Origin: Aliiroseovarius sp. Z3
GTDB lineage: Bacteria; Pseudomonadota; Alphaproteobacteria; Rhodobacterales; Rhodobacteraceae
DNA length: 64,000 nt
Direction: 5' to 3'
Assembly (NCBI RefSeq): GCF_029105185.1
Contig: NZ_JAFMZK010000004.1
Coordinates: 1-64,000, forward strand
Shown here: in pieces, positions 46,150 to 55,542 of the stretch
Position numbering within the stretch: position 1 is the stretch's first letter
How the letters are laid out: every line of letters begins with the position of its first letter
Notes under the pieces: generated by a model
Databases searched by the model: none
Seen by the model: only the letters and a program-made list of their open reading frames with translations
Told to the model about the DNA's origin: nothing
Translations under genes and position numbers: made by a program

Positions 46150-46407
46150 ATGGACGACACTCAGGCCGACAACAGCTATCGCGTAACCGCCAATGAACTG
46201 CGCCAATTCGTCGAGCGGATTGAGCGGCTGGATATGGAAAAGAAAGACCTTGCCGACCAGCAGAAAGAGGTGATGGCCGAAGCCAAGGCACGCGGTTACG
46301 ACACAAAGGTCATGCGCAAGCTGATCGCACTGCGAAAACGCGACAAGGACGATATCGCCGAAGAAGAGGCGGTGCTGGAGATGTATAAGGAAGCGTTGGG
46401 CATGTAA
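46150..46407 (+). CDS. gapR: GapR-family (DUF2312) nucleoid-associated protein
   Basis: An 85-residue DNA-binding protein. It closely follows the Caulobacter GapR pattern as I remember it: YRVTANELRQFVERIERLDMEKKDL, AEAKARGYDTKVMRKLIALRK and EEEAVLEMYKEALGM. GapR is a dimer or tetramer of helices that binds overtwisted, A+T-rich DNA ahead of polymerases. It appears to be monocistronic and is followed by a bidirectional terminator. Confidence 0.93.
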   Translation: MDDTQADNSYRVTANELRQFVERIERLDMEKKDLADQQKEVMAEAKARGYDTKVMRKLIALRKRDKDDIAEEEAVLEMYKEALGM

Positions 46408-46430
46408 GCCTGACCACGCACGACGATGAA

Positions 46431-46457
46431 AACCCGCCCTTGTTGGCGGGTTTTTTT
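46431..46457. terminator. Bidirectional intrinsic terminator
   Basis: Stem AACCCGCC / GGCGGGTT with a 6-nt loop. A T-run follows on the plus strand (TTTTT). On the minus strand TTTTC follows. It serves gapR from the left and the convergent gene ending at 46463. Confidence 0.9.
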
Positions 46458-46462
46458 GTTGA

Positions 46463-47338
46463 TCACGTCAGCAGAAGGGTGACGCCCTCAATCCTTTGGA
46501 TTTGCTCAAGATCACGGTCATAGGCGTCACTCAGATCGTCAACCATTGCCGCCGTCCAGCCCGGAAGGTCGATTTCTTCTTCGACCGCATCTTGGATGGC
46601 AAATTTTTCAAGGAACGTGATGATCACGCGCTGACGCTGTTGTGGGCTGGGGATCTCGGTCTTGCCCATATAATCCACCATGCGATCAAACCCGTCCGGT
46701 GTCATGATGGGCCTGAGTATGTCCAGCGCGCCGTCCATCGGTGTGCTGTCGCTGACGCCAGCGATCACCTGCATGATCTCAAGCCACAGAAGGGGCGTGT
46801 CTTCGTTACACCAGACAGTGATCGGTGTGCCGGGATTGGCTTCGCGGATTGTCAGCAGCATATCCGACCATCGCAGGCCATGCGGATCAATCTGGGCCAG
46901 AAGAGATGCCCGGTCATGTGCGGGCACCGCGTTCAGAATGGCCGGTACAAACGTCGCGGGGTTGCGCAGACCGATGAAAAAGCTGACCTCGTGATTGGCA
47001 AACAGATTACGGATCCAGACCGTATTGCGTTTGGCAAGATGATAGAGCTGGTTGTTTTCGATCGACCGGTGGGGGGCACCCATGAAGTTCTTGTGCCCCA
47101 GGATCAGGCGCTTTGCATCTGTTCTGTCAACAAACGTGTCCAGCAGCATGTCTTGCGTATCATCATCGGCGCGGGCCCCCTGTAGCTTCACCAACGCGTC
47201 AGCAAGCAGCCCGCGATACCGGCCGGGGCCGGGAACTGCGACGCCCATTTTTGCCAGATTGCCGCTGTTTTTCAGCAGTGACTTCGTCAGATTGTCATCG
47301 TCTGTGCAGTGGGCACCAAGATGGAAACAGATTTGCAT
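46463..47338 (-). CDS. Conserved hypothetical protein, sulfotransferase-like impression
   Basis: A 291-residue soluble protein. It opens MQICFHLGAHCTDDDNLTKS, which loosely resembles the nucleotide (PAPS) loop of sulfotransferase-like proteins. Another landmark is ILGHKNFMGAPHRSI and VSFFIGLRNPATFVPAIL, similar to their 3-phosphate-binding arginine region. I cannot assign an enzyme. The start at 47338 places the loop at the N-terminus; an ATG at 47376 would add 13 residues. It is divergent from the ABC permease at 47428. Confidence 0.6.
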   Translation of the reverse strand: MQICFHLGAHCTDDDNLTKSLLKNSGNLAKMGVAVPGPGRYRGLLADALVKLQGARADDDTQDMLLDTFVDRTDAKRLILGHKNFMGAPHRSIENNQLYHLAKRNTVWIRNLFANHEVSFFIGLRNPATFVPAILNAVPAHDRASLLAQIDPHGLRWSDMLLTIREANPGTPITVWCNEDTPLLWLEIMQVIAGVSDSTPMDGALDILRPIMTPDGFDRMVDYMGKTEIPSPQQRQRVIITFLEKFAIQDAVEEEIDLPGWTAAMVDDLSDAYDRDLEQIQRIEGVTLLLT

Positions 47339-47427
47339 ACAGAGCTGGCCTTTTTTGCAGTCGACCCTATGAAACATATGGTGGATTTCTGGACAGTTAA
47401 ACCTGTTTCGGGCTAAACGCATATTCG

Positions 47428-49089
47428 ATGACTGACCAAAAGACTCAGATTGCGACACCGCGGCCCGCTCGGCGCTTGCTCGACCTTTGGTCCGTCGGAG
47501 CAATGGTAATCGCGCTTTTGGTGCTGTTGCCCATCCTGTCGATCATCTGGATGGCGATGACCCCGGCCGAGAACGCATGGCCGCATCTATTGGCCACGAC
47601 GCTGCCCCGATATGTCTCGAACACGCTGCTGTTGTGTCTTTCCGTCGGTCTTTTGTCGGCCGCTGTTGGGACCGGGGCGGCCTGGCTGATCACCATGTAT
47701 CGGTTTCCCGGCTCGCGCTGGCTTGAATGGCTATTGCTGACACCTTTGGCGATCCCAGCCTATGTTGGCGCCTATGCCCTTGTCGATTTTTTGGAATATG
47801 CGGGCCCTGTGCAAACGGGAATGCGCGCCTTGTTCGGATGGGAGAGCGCGGCTGATTATTGGTTCCCCCAAATCCGCTCGCGCGGGTCAGCTGTTCTGGT
47901 TCTGGCCGCTGCCCTGAACCCCTATGTATTCCTGCTGGCCCGTGCAGCTTTTCGTGAACAGTCTGGTGACGCGTATGAAGTCGCCCGCGCCTTGGGGGCA
48001 GGGCCGTTTGCACGATTTTGGCGGGTCGGAATGCCTTTGGCACGCCCAGCCATCGCTGGCGGGGTCGCCATTGTCATGATGGAAACCGTATCAGATTTCG
48101 GTGTGGTGGATTACTTTGCCGTTCAGACCCTGACGACGGGGATATTCACCGTCTGGCTGGAAAGCCACAACGCCGGAGGGGCGGCCCAGATCGCTATGGT
48201 GATCCTTGTCTTCGTGTTCCTGTTGGCTGCGCTTGAAAAAATCAGCCGCTCACGAAGCCGATTTTATCGCATGTCCCGCCAAAGCCGCCCGGTTGAGGCG
48301 CGTGCGCTATCGCTGGTGCCCGGCATTCTTGCGCTGATCGCATGTGCTATCCCCTTCGTTATCGGATTTGTTCTGCCGGTTGGCGTGTTGTTGGCGCATG
48401 CGGTTGCAAAGCCGGAGTATTGGTTGTCAAACGGGCTAGCGTCCGCATTGTGGCATACACTCGTGGTGGGTGGCATTGCCGCGGTTGTGACTGTCACAGC
48501 CGCATTGTTTTTGGTGTATGGCGTCCGTTTGACCGGGCGGCCACTTCCAAGAAAGCTGATGCCGCTCACGACAATTGGCTATGCGGCGCCTGGTGCAGTG
48601 CTTGGCATAGGCATTCTGATCCCGATGGCAGCGACGGACAATATGCTCGCCGATGGCGTTTTGGCGGTGACAGGGTGGGATCCCGGTCTGGTGATGACCG
48701 GAACCGCCTTCGCGGTGGTCTATGCATATTGCGTGCGCTTTTTTGCCATTGCACAGGGGGCAGCCGATGCGGCGATCGAACGGGTTTCGCCCAATTTGCC
48801 GATGGCCGCACGGTCGCTGGGACGATCAGCGCGCGGCGCATTGTCTGAGGTTTATGTTCCCCTGATCAGAAGTTCCGTTGGGACTGCTTTGCTGTTGGTG
48901 TTCGTGGACAGTGTGAAAGAGCTGCCTGCAACCTTGCTTTTGCGCCCTTTCAACTACGGCACTTTGGCCACCAGAGTCTATGAACAGGCGTCGCTGGAAC
49001 AACTCGGCCAGGCCGCGCCCCCCGCCTTGATGGTGATTGCCGTGGGCCTGTGCGCCGTGGCCCTGATGGCCCGCGCAAGCCGTCGCTAA
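47428..49089 (+). CDS. Iron(III)-type ABC transporter permease (FbpB-like), orphan
   Basis: A 553-residue protein with ~12 helices and two MetI-like permease domains in one chain, as in FbpB/ThiP. The coupling motifs read YEVARALGAGPFARFWRVGMP (about 181-201) and AARSLGRSARGALSEVYVP (about 460-480). These families import ferric iron or thiamine. Neither an ATPase nor a binding protein is encoded next to it, so it must use partners elsewhere. tRNA-Thr lies 47 bp downstream. Confidence 0.87.
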   Translation: MTDQKTQIATPRPARRLLDLWSVGAMVIALLVLLPILSIIWMAMTPAENAWPHLLATTLPRYVSNTLLLCLSVGLLSAAVGTGAAWLITMYRFPGSRWLEWLLLTPLAIPAYVGAYALVDFLEYAGPVQTGMRALFGWESAADYWFPQIRSRGSAVLVLAAALNPYVFLLARAAFREQSGDAYEVARALGAGPFARFWRVGMPLARPAIAGGVAIVMMETVSDFGVVDYFAVQTLTTGIFTVWLESHNAGGAAQIAMVILVFVFLLAALEKISRSRSRFYRMSRQSRPVEARALSLVPGILALIACAIPFVIGFVLPVGVLLAHAVAKPEYWLSNGLASALWHTLVVGGIAAVVTVTAALFLVYGVRLTGRPLPRKLMPLTTIGYAAPGAVLGIGILIPMAATDNMLADGVLAVTGWDPGLVMTGTAFAVVYAYCVRFFAIAQGAADAAIERVSPNLPMAARSLGRSARGALSEVYVPLIRSSVGTALLLVFVDSVKELPATLLLRPFNYGTLATRVYEQASLEQLGQAAPPALMVIAVGLCAVALMARASRR

Positions 49090-49136
49090 ACCTTTTGCTT
49101 GAACCCGCTTGCAGAACCCCTTAAATGCGCAGCAGT

Positions 49137-49212
49137 GCCCCTATAGCTCAGCTGGTAGAGCAACTGATTTGTAATCAGTAGGTCCGCGGTTCGAGTCCGT
49201 GTGGGGGCACCA
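49137..49212 (+). tRNA. tRNA-Thr (anticodon TGT)
   Basis: A 76-nt cloverleaf with encoded CCA. The 7-bp acceptor pairs GCCCCTA with TGGGGGC. D-arm GCTCAGCTGGTAGAGC, anticodon arm CTGAT-TTGTAAT-CAG with TGT, and T-arm CGGTTCGAGTCCG are all present. No integrase or duplicated 3-prime end is seen downstream. Confidence 0.97.
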
Positions 49213-49506
49213 TAATTCCCTGTAATCGCTGATATTAATCGCTCGACCATTCTGGACTTGTGATTTGGATACCGGTGTTGAGCCGAATGGTGTCCAATCG
49301 AGATTCGTATAACGCGGTTCGACCTGCTGTCGACCAGAGTACCAAAGGCGATGATGCAGTTAGCAACGCAAGGTGCGCCGGTCCGTCTGGCCCTTCTCAA
49401 ACGTCGAGCAGCGTTTAGAAGGACCAGCCGCTGATCAAGTGATATCCCGATAGTGCCCGTAGATGACGTTGGATGGATGCGAGTGTCTTGGCCAGATTCG
49501 CAGCGG
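49213..49506. other. Intergenic region between tRNA-Thr and arsJ
   Basis: About 290 bp downstream of the tRNA gene and of the arsJ stop. I see no convincing gene, integrase remnant, or repeat of the tRNA 3-prime end. No clear terminator hairpin was noticed. Confidence 0.4.
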
Positions 49507-50781
49507 TCAGTTCGAGCCGGGTGTGATCTGTGGCTTTAGAAAACCGACCGCGATGGCTGATAGTGCAATCATCACGGTTGCGGTCCCCAGCATCAGGGCA
49601 AGCCCACCGATTTGAAAAGTCAGGCCTGATAAGACGGTTCCCAACAGGCGGCCAGCGGCATTGGCCATGTAATAGAACCCCACATCCATCGTGACCCGTT
49701 CGGCGCGGGTGAATGTCAGGATCAGATAGGAATGGAGTGATGAGTTGACGGCAAAAATGACGCCGAACAGAAGCAGCCCTGCGATCAATATCGCGGTCAG
49801 CCACGTTTGAGGTTGCGGAAGGATAAAGGCCGCCAAGGTCAAGAGGGCGGGCACAACTGAAAGCCCCCAAGCCCAATGCCGGGCGCTTGTGATCAGGTCG
49901 GCATCAGTATCGTTGGCGGCTTGCAGCAAGCGGGGAGCAGCGGCTTGCACGGCACCATAAAGGATGGTCCACAGCGCCATGAAAGAGCCGATCAGGAAGA
50001 ATGCCGCTTGGTTGCCCTGTTCGCTGCCGTCCGACAGCACCGCGTAGAAGTAGATGGGGATCCCGACCACGAACCAGACATCGCGCGCGCCGAAAAGAAA
50101 AACGCGTGCAAGGGAAAGCCAGTTCACGTTTGATGATTTCGAGAAGACTTCGGAAAACTTTGCCCCTTTTCGCCCTTTCGGCAGGCCGGGAGGCATGGCG
50201 ATCAGAATGGCAACAAGGATGACAGCAAGAATGCTGGCCATGCCCAGCACAGCTGGCACGAACCCAAAGGTAGCCAACAGGCTGGCGCCAAGCAAGAAGC
50301 CGATCCCCTTGACCGTGTTTTTTGAACCGGTCAGCAACGCGACCCAGCGGAACAAACCGCCTTCTGCGGTTGGGGCCAACAATTTTACAGCTGACTTTGA
50401 CGACATCTTGGCAAGGTCTTTGGCGACCCCGCTCGCGCCCTGAACCGCCATGACATATGCAACGGACAGGCCGATGGCCCAGTCCGGATCAAGTTGCGCC
50501 AGCGCCAGAAGGGCCACGACCTGAAGGCCAAGCCCGGCATAGAGGGTCGACGTCAGCCCGAACCGTGCGGCGATCCATCCTGCACCCAGATTTGTCACCA
50601 TACCTGCAATTTCGTAGAGCACGAACAGGTAGGCCAATTGCACAGGCGAGAAACCCAGCCGATGGAAGTGCAGAAGAACCAGCATGCGAAGCGCGCCATC
50701 GGTGAGCATAAACGCCCAATAGGCGGCGGTGACCGCGATGTAAGCTGATAACCCGTCTGGCCGGGTGGGCGCGTTGGTCAC
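49507..50781 (-). CDS. arsJ: Organoarsenical efflux MFS transporter ArsJ
   Basis: A 424-residue major-facilitator protein with about 12 helices. It is recognised by its neighbours as much as by sequence: arsJ, a GAPDH and an ArsR/ArsC gene in a row. In the known pathway, GAPDH makes 1-arseno-3-phosphoglycerate from arsenate and ArsJ exports it. The start is a GTG at 50781 overlapping the GAPDH stop (GTGA), so translation is coupled. It is the last gene of the ars operon. Confidence 0.88.
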   Translation of the reverse strand: MTNAPTRPDGLSAYIAVTAAYWAFMLTDGALRMLVLLHFHRLGFSPVQLAYLFVLYEIAGMVTNLGAGWIAARFGLTSTLYAGLGLQVVALLALAQLDPDWAIGLSVAYVMAVQGASGVAKDLAKMSSKSAVKLLAPTAEGGLFRWVALLTGSKNTVKGIGFLLGASLLATFGFVPAVLGMASILAVILVAILIAMPPGLPKGRKGAKFSEVFSKSSNVNWLSLARVFLFGARDVWFVVGIPIYFYAVLSDGSEQGNQAAFFLIGSFMALWTILYGAVQAAAPRLLQAANDTDADLITSARHWAWGLSVVPALLTLAAFILPQPQTWLTAILIAGLLLFGVIFAVNSSLHSYLILTFTRAERVTMDVGFYYMANAAGRLLGTVLSGLTFQIGGLALMLGTATVMIALSAIAVGFLKPQITPGSN

Positions 50782-51776
50782 ACCGATCCTCCGACCATCA
50801 GGGCGACGTCGACCAGGCGGTGGGCGTATCCCATTTCGTTGTCATACCAGATATAGACCTTCAACTGCGTGCCATTCACCACCATGGTTGAAGCTGCGTC
50901 AACAATGCCTGACCGTTCATCATTTGTGTAATCGGTCGACACAAGGGGCCGCTCTTCATAGCCCAGAATCCCCTTGAGCGGGCCGTCAGCCGCAGCTTTG
51001 AACAGGGCGTTGACCTCCTCTACGGTGGTGGGGCGGTCAACCTCGAACACGCAATCGGTCAGCGAGGCATTCAATAGCGGCACGCGAACCGCGTGGCCGT
51101 TCAGACGCCCCTTGAGATCAGGATAGATCAGTGTGATTGCCGTGGCGCTGCCCGTGGTGGTCGGAATCAGGGAGTTCAAGGCCGATCGCGCCCGCCGCAA
51201 GTCTTTTGCAGGCCGATCCACGATGGTTTGGGTGTTGGTCACGTCGTGGATCGTGGTGATCGACCCGTGTTTGATGCCTAGGTTTTCATGTATGACTTTC
51301 ACCACGGGTGCCAAGCAATTTGTGGTGCAACTGGCCGCTGTCACAATGTTGTGGCGGTCCGGTTCATAGGTGTCATCGTTCACGCCATAGACGATGTTTG
51401 CGGCGTTTGCGTCCTTGACGGGTGCTGACACCACCACTTTCTTCACACCTGCGTCGAAAAACGGCGCGAGTTTGGCCTCGGACTTGAACGCCCCTGTGCA
51501 GTCGATCACCACATCGACGCCATCAAGAGGCAGTTCGGCAATGTCGCGAGTTCCAATAAATGGCAACCGCACCCCGTCGATGGTCACGCTGTCAGCATCG
51601 AATGCGAATTTCGCATCCCAGCGGCCATGCACCGTATCGAATTCCAGCAAATGCGCGTGCATTTCTGGATCGCCGACGGCATCGTTGATCCACGCGATTT
51701 TCGCGCCACGCTCAAGCAGAGGCCGTAAAGCAAGTTTGCCAATCCGCCCCAATCCGTTCACTGCATAGACGGTCAT
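50778..51776 (-). CDS. ArsJ-associated glyceraldehyde-3-phosphate dehydrogenase
   Basis: A 332-residue NAD-dependent enzyme. The NAD-binding NGLGRIGK (7-14), catalytic C150 in [10 protein letters not shown] and the later [14 protein letters not shown] motif are present. Central metabolism normally uses a separate GAPDH. This copy lies between arsR-arsC and arsJ with 4-bp overlaps on both sides. It therefore probably uses arsenate to form 1-arseno-3-phosphoglycerate for export. Confidence 0.92.
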   Translation of the reverse strand: MTVYAVNGLGRIGKLALRPLLERGAKIAWINDAVGDPEMHAHLLEFDTVHGRWDAKFAFDADSVTIDGVRLPFIGTRDIAELPLDGVDVVIDCTGAFKSEAKLAPFFDAGVKKVVVSAPVKDANAANIVYGVNDDTYEPDRHNIVTAASCTTNCLAPVVKVIHENLGIKHGSITTIHDVTNTQTIVDRPAKDLRRARSALNSLIPTTTGSATAITLIYPDLKGRLNGHAVRVPLLNASLTDCVFEVDRPTTVEEVNALFKAAADGPLKGILGYEERPLVSTDYTNDERSGIVDAASTMVVNGTQLKVYIWYDNEMGYAHRLVDVALMVGGSV

Positions 51777-52618
51777 GCGGACGCCCCTTTTTCCATTTGG
51801 CCGATCTCATCCACGACCTTTTGCAACGAGATCCGATCCAGCGACGCAAACGGCAATGCGGCAAAGGCGATGATCCGGTTGCGCAGCGCACCATAGGCGT
51901 GTTGAAACGCCAGGCTTTTTTCCGCGCTGGACCCGTCGACCTTGACCGGATCAAGCATCCCCCAATGGGCGCTGACCGGCTGCCCGGTCCAGGCGGGGCA
52001 GTCTTCGTTGGCGGCGTGATCGCAGACGGTGAAGACGAAGTCGAAATCGGGCGCGTCGTTGCCCTGAACGGCTGCGACATTCTTGGCGTTCAGAACGGAA
52101 ATATCATGGCCCTTTTGTTCCAACACCTCCAACGCGAAGGGGTTCAGTTCGGAATAGGGTTTGGTGCCGGCAGAATAGGCGTTGAAGCGGTCGCCTGCCT
52201 CCTTGCGCAGGATGGCTTCGGCGAAGATCGAACGGGCCGAGTTGCCGGTGCAGATGAACAGGACGTTGTATTTCCGGTCAGTCATGGGACGGGTTCCGTG
52301 CAAGGTGGGATAGGAAACGGGTGAGCAGATATCGGGGCGACCACGACAGCAGTCGAGCAGCAGATGGTCGAACGTCTCGCGCACTGTTTCGATATCAACC
52401 GAATAGCGCAGCGATGTGCCAGCACGTTCTTGCGTTACCAGTCCGGCCTGCATAAGCGCGCTGACATAGGCCGACAGCGTGTTTGGCTTCAGGTCAAGCG
52501 CAAGCGCGATTTCGGTTGCCGGAACACGATCCGGGAAGCGGCGCATGAGCAGCCGGAACACAGCCAGTCGCTGAGGATGTCCAAGTGTGGACAGGCGTTG
52601 GGGAATCAATATTTCCAT
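51773..52618 (-). CDS. ArsR-type repressor fused to LMW-PTP-family arsenate reductase (ArsC)
   Basis: A 281-residue two-domain protein. The first ~100 residues are an ArsR winged helix ([37 protein letters not shown]). Cysteines 90, 91 and 98 (CCRGRPDIC) mirror the C-terminal arsenite site of the Acidithiobacillus-type ArsR. The second part, from ~115, is a low-molecular-weight phosphatase fold with CTGNSAR at 123-129 (nucleophile C123, R129) and a DP acid motif (MLDPVK), as in thioredoxin-linked arsenate reductases. It heads the operon. No clear Shine-Dalgarno is seen; an inverted repeat overlaps the start. Confidence 0.92.
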   Translation of the reverse strand: MEILIPQRLSTLGHPQRLAVFRLLMRRFPDRVPATEIALALDLKPNTLSAYVSALMQAGLVTQERAGTSLRYSVDIETVRETFDHLLLDCCRGRPDICSPVSYPTLHGTRPMTDRKYNVLFICTGNSARSIFAEAILRKEAGDRFNAYSAGTKPYSELNPFALEVLEQKGHDISVLNAKNVAAVQGNDAPDFDFVFTVCDHAANEDCPAWTGQPVSAHWGMLDPVKVDGSSAEKSLAFQHAYGALRNRIIAFAALPFASLDRISLQKVVDEIGQMEKGASA

Positions 52619-52631
52619 AATTCTGGAATTA
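52618..52631. promoter_or_regulatory. Inverted repeat at the ars operon start, candidate ArsR operator
   Basis: TAATTC-TG-GAATTA: perfect 6-bp arms with a 2-bp spacer, overlapping the arsR-arsC start codon. A further GAATTA half-site follows at 52635-52640. On the minus strand TTGCGT and TAATTC (17-bp spacing) could be promoter elements, which would make the mRNA nearly leaderless. Confidence 0.45.
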
Positions 52632-52688
52632 GAGAATTAGTAGAGGCGACGCAACCCACCATTGCTCCTACCGCGTCATTGGCACCGC

Positions 52689-53474
52689 TTAGGCAGGGAA
52701 ATCGTTTGCGTCGATGGGACCAAGACGATTTAGCTGCTCATGCACCTCGGTCCGCAAACGCGCATCTGGCGACAGCTGCGTCAGTGGCAAGTTGGGCAAG
52801 CGCAAAGCAATGCGTCGCCATCGGTGCAGGATCAAAAGGCGGATGGCGGCGCGGGACAATGCTGTCAGATCGGAATGATCCAAGTTCCGCGTGACCTTTA
52901 GCGCAGTTGCGAAGCGTTGCGCTTCTATTCGGACCGCATCGGGAAGCAGTGTTTGCATTATGTTATCTGGCAAAACGGGCGTGCTGTCCGAAAACAGGAT
53001 AAATCCGGCACGGCTTTCCGGGCTGGACGTGCCAAGAAAGATGCCCGGGGCGAGTTCGGTAAATCCCTGTGTCATCAACGATTGTTCGTATTCAGATTGG
53101 TCGGGGGACAGAAGCGTAACAGCCAGGAACCATCGTTCGGGGCTGGGCAAGCCGGGGCCGTAGATGCGTTCGGCGACGGCGTTGGTTTGCGCGCGCCCGT
53201 GGTCTGTGAGCGAATAATGCGACCCGCGACCTGCACGCCGACTGGTGATCCAGCCATCCTTGCGCAGTCGATGCAGGGCGACGCGTGTTGCCTCTGGCCG
53301 AATGCCAAGTGCGCCCATCAATGCACCCAACGTGGTGCCGGAAACGGTTTCACCCCGACCACGCGCCATGTCGCCCATGATGGTCACGATAACTGACCAG
53401 ACGCGCAAATCCCCGTCGCCCCGAATGTGGGACAAGATGTTTTGTACCTCGTCAGAGAGCGCGGGTGTATCCAT
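52689..53474 (-). CDS. paaX: PaaX-family transcriptional regulator
   Basis: A 261-residue regulator. The N-terminal PaaX-like winged helix (LGALMGALGIRPEATRVALHRLRKDGWITSRRAGRGSHYSLTDHG) and the PaaX C-terminal domain are both visible. In enteric bacteria PaaX represses paa genes until phenylacetyl-CoA binds. It lies 6 bp after paaZ, at the end of the paa operon, so autoregulation is likely. No strong Shine-Dalgarno was seen; translation may be coupled. Confidence 0.88.
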   Translation of the reverse strand: MDTPALSDEVQNILSHIRGDGDLRVWSVIVTIMGDMARGRGETVSGTTLGALMGALGIRPEATRVALHRLRKDGWITSRRAGRGSHYSLTDHGRAQTNAVAERIYGPGLPSPERWFLAVTLLSPDQSEYEQSLMTQGFTELAPGIFLGTSSPESRAGFILFSDSTPVLPDNIMQTLLPDAVRIEAQRFATALKVTRNLDHSDLTALSRAAIRLLILHRWRRIALRLPNLPLTQLSPDARLRTEVHEQLNRLGPIDANDFPA

Positions 53475-53480
53475 GTGATG

Positions 53481-55508
53481 TCAATACGCGTTCATGGTCA
53501 GCAGCTCGTATTCCGCCACCAGCTCGCTGTTCTGATTGGTAAGCGTCACGTGCCAACGGACCTCGCCATAGTCATCGGTGCGCCGGGTTTTGGCTTTGAC
53601 TGTCAGGCGCACGGAAATGCTGTCACCCGCTTCGACCGGCTTCATGAAGCGCAGATTGTCCAGACCGGTATTGGCAAGGACCGGTCCTTCATCAGGGGAC
53701 ACGAACAGCCCTGCAGCAAAGCTGATCAGCAGATAGCCATGCGCCACGCGCCCCGGGAAGAACGGGTTTCGCTTCGCTGCCGCGTCATCCATATGCGCAT
53801 AGAAGGTGTCGCCGGTGAAATGGGCGAAGGTCTCGATTTCTTCCAAGCTGATTTCGCGCGACTTGGTGTGCAGCGTCTCGCCAATCGACAGCTCGCCATA
53901 TTTACGGGTGAACGGGTGGGCGGGGCCTTCGATTTCCGTGGCGCCCGGCACCCAGCGGTTGCCGATGGCGGTCAGGATGTCGGGGCTGCCCTGAATGGCG
54001 GTTCGTTGCATATAGTGCAGAACGCCACGCACGCCGCCCATTTCCTCGCCGCCGCCAGCGCGACCCGGACCACCATGCACCATATGGGGCAGGGGCGAAC
54101 CGTGACCGGTCGCCTCCTTCATCGAGGTCGCGTTGTTGAAGTAAAGCCGCCCGTGGAAGGCTCCGGCGCCCATGGCGACCTCGCGGGCCACATCGCCCGA
54201 GCCGGTAATGACCGAGGCGACCAGCGAGCCTTCGCCTTTGTTCGCCAGTTCGATGGCGTGGGCAATGTCTCGGTATCCCATGATGGTCGAAACGGGGCCG
54301 AAAGCCTCGCATTCATGCACGATGGTTGCCGTGTCAGGATTTTCGCAGTGAAACAGCATCGGTTTCAAGAAGGCACCTGCATCCACGTCCCCAGCGAAGT
54401 CACTATCATCGGGATTGCCATAGACAAGCTTGCTTTCCGATCCGATCGCGGCGGCTTTTTCCAGCACGTCCGCCTTCTGGCTGGCCGAGACCAAAGCGCC
54501 CATGCGCACGCCTTCGGCGCGCGGGTCTCCGATGACGGTTTTGTCCAGACGGGCTGACAGGGCCTCGATCACATTCTGAACCTGTGCTTCCGGTGCGATG
54601 ATGCGGCGGATGGCGGTACATTTCTGACCGGCTTTCGTGGTCATTTCGCGATGTACCTCTTTGATAAAGAGGTCAAATTCGGGGGTGTCGGGCGTCACGT
54701 CCGGGCCAAGGATCGACGCGTTCAGGCTGTCCTGTTCAGCGACAAACCGCACTGAGTTCTTCAGGATGTTCGGGTTCGAGCGCAGCATCGACGCGGTTTG
54801 CGCCGAGCCGGTGAAGCTGACGATATCCTGCGGGCCAAGACGATCCAACAGGTCGCCCGTACCGCCGGAAATAAGCTGCAACGCGCCCTCGGGCAGGATG
54901 CCGCTATCCAGCATGATGCGCACGGCGGCTTCGGTCACGTAAGACGTGGCCGTCGCCGGTTTCACGATGGCAGGGACACCGGCCAGCAGGGTCGGGGCCA
55001 GCTTTTCCAGCATCCCCCAGACCGGGAAGTTGAAGGCGTTGATGTGGACGGCCACGCCTTGCAAGGGCGTTGCGATGTGCATGCCAAGGAAGGTGCCGTT
55101 TCGCGACAGCTGCTCGATCTCGCCGTCAATATAGACCTTGCCATCGGGCATCTCGCGACGCCCTTTCGAGGCGAAGACGAACATGGTGCCGACCCCGCCG
55201 TCGATGTCGATCATGTGGTCCGACTGTGTGGCGCCCGTGTCAAAGCTGAGGTCGTAAAGTTCCTGCTTATGGCTCCCCAGATGCAGCGCCAGAGCTTTCA
55301 GCATCTTGGCGCGGTCGTGAAAGCCCATCTCGCGCAGGGCAGGGCCGCCTTTGTCGCGCGCATAGTCGATCATCGCCTGCATATCCAGATCCGCGCCGCC
55401 TGCTTCTGCAAGCGGCAGCCCGGTGATGGCCGAGGCGATGGGGCGGGCATTCGCACCCGGTGCAATCCATTGACCAGCCGCGAAGCTGGAGACTTTCATC
55501 AGGGTCAT
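53481..55508 (-). CDS. paaZ: Oxepin-CoA hydrolase / 3-oxo-5,6-dehydrosuberyl-CoA semialdehyde dehydrogenase
   Basis: A 675-residue bifunctional ring-opening enzyme of phenylacetate breakdown. The aldehyde dehydrogenase domain (1-~515) has E258 and nucleophile C297 (AGQKCTAI). A MaoC-like (R)-specific hydratase domain follows (FAHFTGDTFYAHMD, then FFPGRVAHGYLL). It hydrolyses oxepin-CoA, then oxidises the aldehyde with NADP. Length is close to E. coli PaaZ (681). The start at 55508 follows GAGGA; ATG 55499 is an alternative. Confidence 0.95.
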   Translation of the reverse strand: MTLMKVSSFAAGQWIAPGANARPIASAITGLPLAEAGGADLDMQAMIDYARDKGGPALREMGFHDRAKMLKALALHLGSHKQELYDLSFDTGATQSDHMIDIDGGVGTMFVFASKGRREMPDGKVYIDGEIEQLSRNGTFLGMHIATPLQGVAVHINAFNFPVWGMLEKLAPTLLAGVPAIVKPATATSYVTEAAVRIMLDSGILPEGALQLISGGTGDLLDRLGPQDIVSFTGSAQTASMLRSNPNILKNSVRFVAEQDSLNASILGPDVTPDTPEFDLFIKEVHREMTTKAGQKCTAIRRIIAPEAQVQNVIEALSARLDKTVIGDPRAEGVRMGALVSASQKADVLEKAAAIGSESKLVYGNPDDSDFAGDVDAGAFLKPMLFHCENPDTATIVHECEAFGPVSTIMGYRDIAHAIELANKGEGSLVASVITGSGDVAREVAMGAGAFHGRLYFNNATSMKEATGHGSPLPHMVHGGPGRAGGGEEMGGVRGVLHYMQRTAIQGSPDILTAIGNRWVPGATEIEGPAHPFTRKYGELSIGETLHTKSREISLEEIETFAHFTGDTFYAHMDDAAAKRNPFFPGRVAHGYLLISFAAGLFVSPDEGPVLANTGLDNLRFMKPVEAGDSISVRLTVKAKTRRTDDYGEVRWHVTLTNQNSELVAEYELLTMNAY

Positions 55509-55542
55509 GCTCTGTCCTCTGTTCGAATTCGGTCGGGGGCGC

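Noticed and set aside
49137-49506. tRNA-Thr as the attachment site of an integrated element
   Set aside because: No integrase and no repeat of the tRNA end were found downstream; the ars operon next to it has no mobility genes.
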